In this document: in pieces, positions 6,633 to 8,301 of the stretch | Layout of the letters: each line of letters starts with the position of its first letter | Position numbering within the stretch: the stretch's first letter is position 1 | Origin: an uncultured bacterium | Lineage (GTDB): Bacteria; Planctomycetota; Phycisphaerae; Phycisphaerales; SM1A02 | Assembly (NCBI GenBank): GCA_903918555.1 | Contig: CAIXEV010000175.1 | Coordinates: forward strand, 1 to 8,301 | Direction of reading: 5' to 3' | DNA length: 8,301 nucleotides | The notes under the pieces: model-generated | Told to the model about the DNA's origin: nothing | The model's database searches: none | The model's input: the letters and a program-made list of their open reading frames with translations, nothing else | Program-made: the position numbers and the translations under genes

Positions 6633-7571
6633 TCACGCGTTCGACGCTTGCACGAGCGCGCGCACCGTCTCGCGCACGCCCGCCTGCCAGCCCGGCGCGC
6701 GTGTGCCAAGCGTCTCCTCGAGCCTTCGGCACGAGAGCACGGCGTTCGGCGGTCGCGCAGCCTCGGCCGGGCGGTCCGCAAGGCGCACGGCGCGAATCGC
6801 ATCGGGCGCGAGCCGGAGCCGCGCGCCGTGATCAAGCGCGACCCGCACGATTTCCTGCGCGTAGGCGTGGCGGCTCACCGATCCGCCCGGCACGACATGG
6901 AAGACCTCGTGGTTGAAGGCCTCGTGGTTGAACATTTCGTGTGCAAGCGACGCCCGCGCGAGCAGCGCGAGCGTCGACTCGGCGATGAAGTCGGCCGAGC
7001 TCGGGCAGCAGATCTGGTCGGCCACCATCTCGAGCGACTCGCGCGCGGCCGCGAGCTCGAGCACCGTGCGCACGAAGCACGCGCGCGTCGCGGAGTGCAC
7101 CCAGCTCGTGCGCAGGAGAAGATGCCGCGCGCCCGAGCGACGCACCGCGAGCTCGCCCTCGAGCTTGCTGCGGCCGTAGGCGTTGAGCGGCGCGGGAACA
7201 TCGTCCTCGCGCCACGGCTCGGTGCCGGAACCATCGAAGACATAGTCGGTCGAGTAGTGGACGATGCGCGCGTCGACCGCGCGCGCGGCATCGGCCATCG
7301 CGCGCACGGATTCGGCGTTCACCGCGCGGGCCGTCGCGAAATCGGCCTCGGCGCGGTCGACGAAGTTGTAGCTCGCCGCGTTGAGGATGACCTGCGGCCG
7401 CACGCGCGCGACGAACGCGCCCACCGCGTCAGGCGCGCTGAAGTCGGCCTCGGCGCGCGTCGGCGCGACGACCGCGCACCCGCGCTCGCCGAGCATGCGC
7501 ACGAGCGCGGCCCCGACCTGCCCGGTCGCGCCGAAGACGAGATGCGTGCCGCGGGAATCCACCGTGTTCAC
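6633..7571 (-). CDS. rfbD: dTDP-4-dehydrorhamnose reductase-like protein (RmlD/RfbD family)
   Basis: A 312-residue short-chain (extended SDR) protein that, in the canonical pathway, reduces dTDP-4-dehydro-L-rhamnose to dTDP-L-rhamnose with NAD(P)H. Visible features are the nucleotide-binding GATGQVG (14-20), NAASYNFVDRAE (64-75), STDYVFDG (107-114) and the catalytic YGRSK (Tyr132, Lys136). The GTG at 7571 overlaps the upstream dehydratase stop as GTGA and is preferred; a second GTG three codons later is also possible. Open frame further upstream is a shadow of the dehydratase. Several usually conserved spots differ: RTSWVHS has His where Tyr is common, DQICCPSS replaces the usual DQxGxPT, and the WYxFA region reads SRHAYA. 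An in-frame 5-residue duplication lies at 214-223. The specificity is thus likely but not certain to be rhamnose. Confidence 0.82.
   Translation of the reverse strand: MNTVDSRGTHLVFGATGQVGAALVRMLGERGCAVVAPTRAEADFSAPDAVGAFVARVRPQVILNAASYNFVDRAEADFATARAVNAESVRAMADAARAVDARIVHYSTDYVFDGSGTEPWREDDVPAPLNAYGRSKLEGELAVRRSGARHLLLRTSWVHSATRACFVRTVLELAAARESLEMVADQICCPSSADFIAESTLALLARASLAHEMFNHEAFNHEVFHVVPGGSVSRHAYAQEIVRVALDHGARLRLAPDAIRAVRLADRPAEAARPPNAVLSCRRLEETLGTRAPGWQAGVRETVRALVQASNA
6904..6941 (-). repeat. 15-bp in-frame tandem repeat inside rfbD (2.5 copies)
   Basis: Units at 6904-6918 and 6919-6933 differ only at the first and last base (13 of 15 identical), and a degraded half copy follows at 6934-6941. 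On the coding strand the copies read NHEVF, NHEAF and a partial HEMF, so the unit is exactly five codons and keeps the frame. It lies just before the FHVVPGG strand that in this family precedes the C-terminal substrate loop. Confidence 0.8.
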
Positions 7572-8301
7572 CAGCGGTACTGCTTTGACATGAAGGCGCT
7601 GTGCTCGGCGTTCGAGACCGTCGAGAGCCACGCGCCGTTCGCGAGATACCAGCGCACCGTGTCGGCGAGCCCCTGCTCGAACGGCTGCGTCGGCCGCCAG
7701 CCGAGTTCGCGCGCGATCTTCGCGCTCGAGATCGCGTAGCGCCGGTCGTGCCCGGGCCGGTCGGCGACATGCGCGATCTGCGCGGCGTAGCTCGCGCCAT
7801 CGCCGCGCGGCCGCTCGCGGTCGAGCACCGCGCACAGCGCGCGCACGAGCTCGAGGTTCGTCTTCTCGCAGTCGCCGCCGATGTTGTAGACCTCGCCCAC
7901 GCCCCCGGCCTCCGCCACCCGCACGAGCGCGCGGCAGTGGTCGCCGACATGGATCCAGTCGCGCACCTGCATGCCGTCGCCGTAGATCGGGATCGACTTC
8001 CCCGCGAGCGCGCGCTCGATCACCACGGGGATCAGCTTCTCGGGCATCTGCCGCGGCCCGTAGTTGTTCGAGCAGTTGGTGACGACGACAGGCAGGCCGT
8101 GGGTGCGGTGCGCAGCGCGCACGAGGTGGTCGGCCGCGGCCTTGCTCGCCGCATACGGGCTGTTCGGGCGGATCACCGACTCCTCGGTGAACGGCGCGTC
8201 GGCGGGCTCGAGGCTTCCGTAGACCTCGTCGGTCGAGACATGCACGAAGCGGAAGCGCGCGCGTTCGTCGGCAGGCAGCGCGCTCCAGTGCGCGCGCGCG
8301 G
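7568..8301 (-). CDS. rfbB: dTDP-glucose 4,6-dehydratase (RmlB), N-terminus beyond the right edge
   Basis: This SDR enzyme converts dTDP-glucose to dTDP-4-dehydro-6-deoxyglucose, the common precursor of rhamnose and other deoxysugars. The window holds 243 C-terminal residues. The frame continues from the GTG at 8245 to the edge (ARAHWSALPADERARFRF before VHVSTDEVYG), so 8245 is an internal Val, not a start. Numbering from the edge, the catalytic Thr-Asp-Glu is at 23-25 (STDEVYG) and the YxxxK is Tyr49/Lys53 (SPYAASKAAADHL). NNYGPRQMPEKLIP (78-91), QVRDWIHVGDHCRAL (111-125) and DRPGHDRRYAIS (180-191) are strongly typical of RmlB. About 100 N-terminal residues, including the NAD-binding GxxGxxG, are missing. 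Its stop overlaps the rfbD start by 4 bases, indicating coupled translation. Confidence 0.94.
   Translation of the reverse strand, partial: ARAHWSALPADERARFRFVHVSTDEVYGSLEPADAPFTEESVIRPNSPYAASKAAADHLVRAAHRTHGLPVVVTNCSNNYGPRQMPEKLIPVVIERALAGKSIPIYGDGMQVRDWIHVGDHCRALVRVAEAGGVGEVYNIGGDCEKTNLELVRALCAVLDRERPRGDGASYAAQIAHVADRPGHDRRYAISSAKIARELGWRPTQPFEQGLADTVRWYLANGAWLSTVSNAEHSAFMSKQYRW

Noticed and set aside
8243..8245. GTG 8245 as the start of the dehydratase
   Set aside because: The upstream in-frame residues to the edge match the RmlB sequence preceding VHVSTDEVYG, and the NAD-binding N-terminus would be missing.

Overview
The window is very GC-rich DNA with strong G/C bias at codon third positions. 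Every reading frame on both strands therefore carries long spurious ORFs, and genes have to be picked by protein motifs rather than by length. The base composition, the methyltransferase / flavoprotein / type III polyketide synthase cassette and the large exported transglutaminase-like protein suggest a Planctomycetota-type environmental bacterium. That placement is an inference from gene content, not something the sequence proves.

Left part (1-3133). The tail of an unrecognised gene ends at 208. After a 74-base gap comes a three-gene operon on the + strand: a class I SAM-dependent methyltransferase (283-987), an FAD-dependent oxidoreductase of the geranylgeranyl-reductase / aromatic-hydroxylase type (984-2081) and a type III polyketide synthase with an intact Cys-His-Asn triad (2078-3133). 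Both junctions are 4-base stop/start overlaps (ATGA, then GTGA), so the three are almost certainly co-translated. The simplest reading is a small specialised-metabolite pathway: the synthase builds a pyrone or resorcinol-type ring, and the flavoprotein and methyltransferase then tailor it, possibly to a methylated phenolic or quinone lipid.

Middle part (3134-5429). A single gene encodes a roughly 722-residue exported protein. It has a central transglutaminase-like segment (GGVCG ... GQPGHC) flanked by long regions I do not recognise. The 106 bases after it hold a -10-like element, a 7-bp stem-loop followed by TTTTT, and a ribosome binding site for the next gene.

Right part (5430-8301). A GT4-type glycosyltransferase on the + strand, using a TTG start, converges on a - strand pair: an RmlB-like dTDP-glucose 4,6-dehydratase (cut by the right edge) followed by an RmlD-like dTDP-4-dehydrorhamnose reductase, with a GTGA overlap. 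This looks like the edge of a cell-surface polysaccharide locus supplying dTDP-deoxysugars. Of the four canonical dTDP-rhamnose genes, rfbA and rfbC are not in the window.

Three intergenic gaps carry a similar -10-like TAC-rich hexamer. In two of them it lies so close to the start codon that very short-leader or leaderless transcription is likely. No tRNA, rRNA, CRISPR array, transposase or attachment site was seen.
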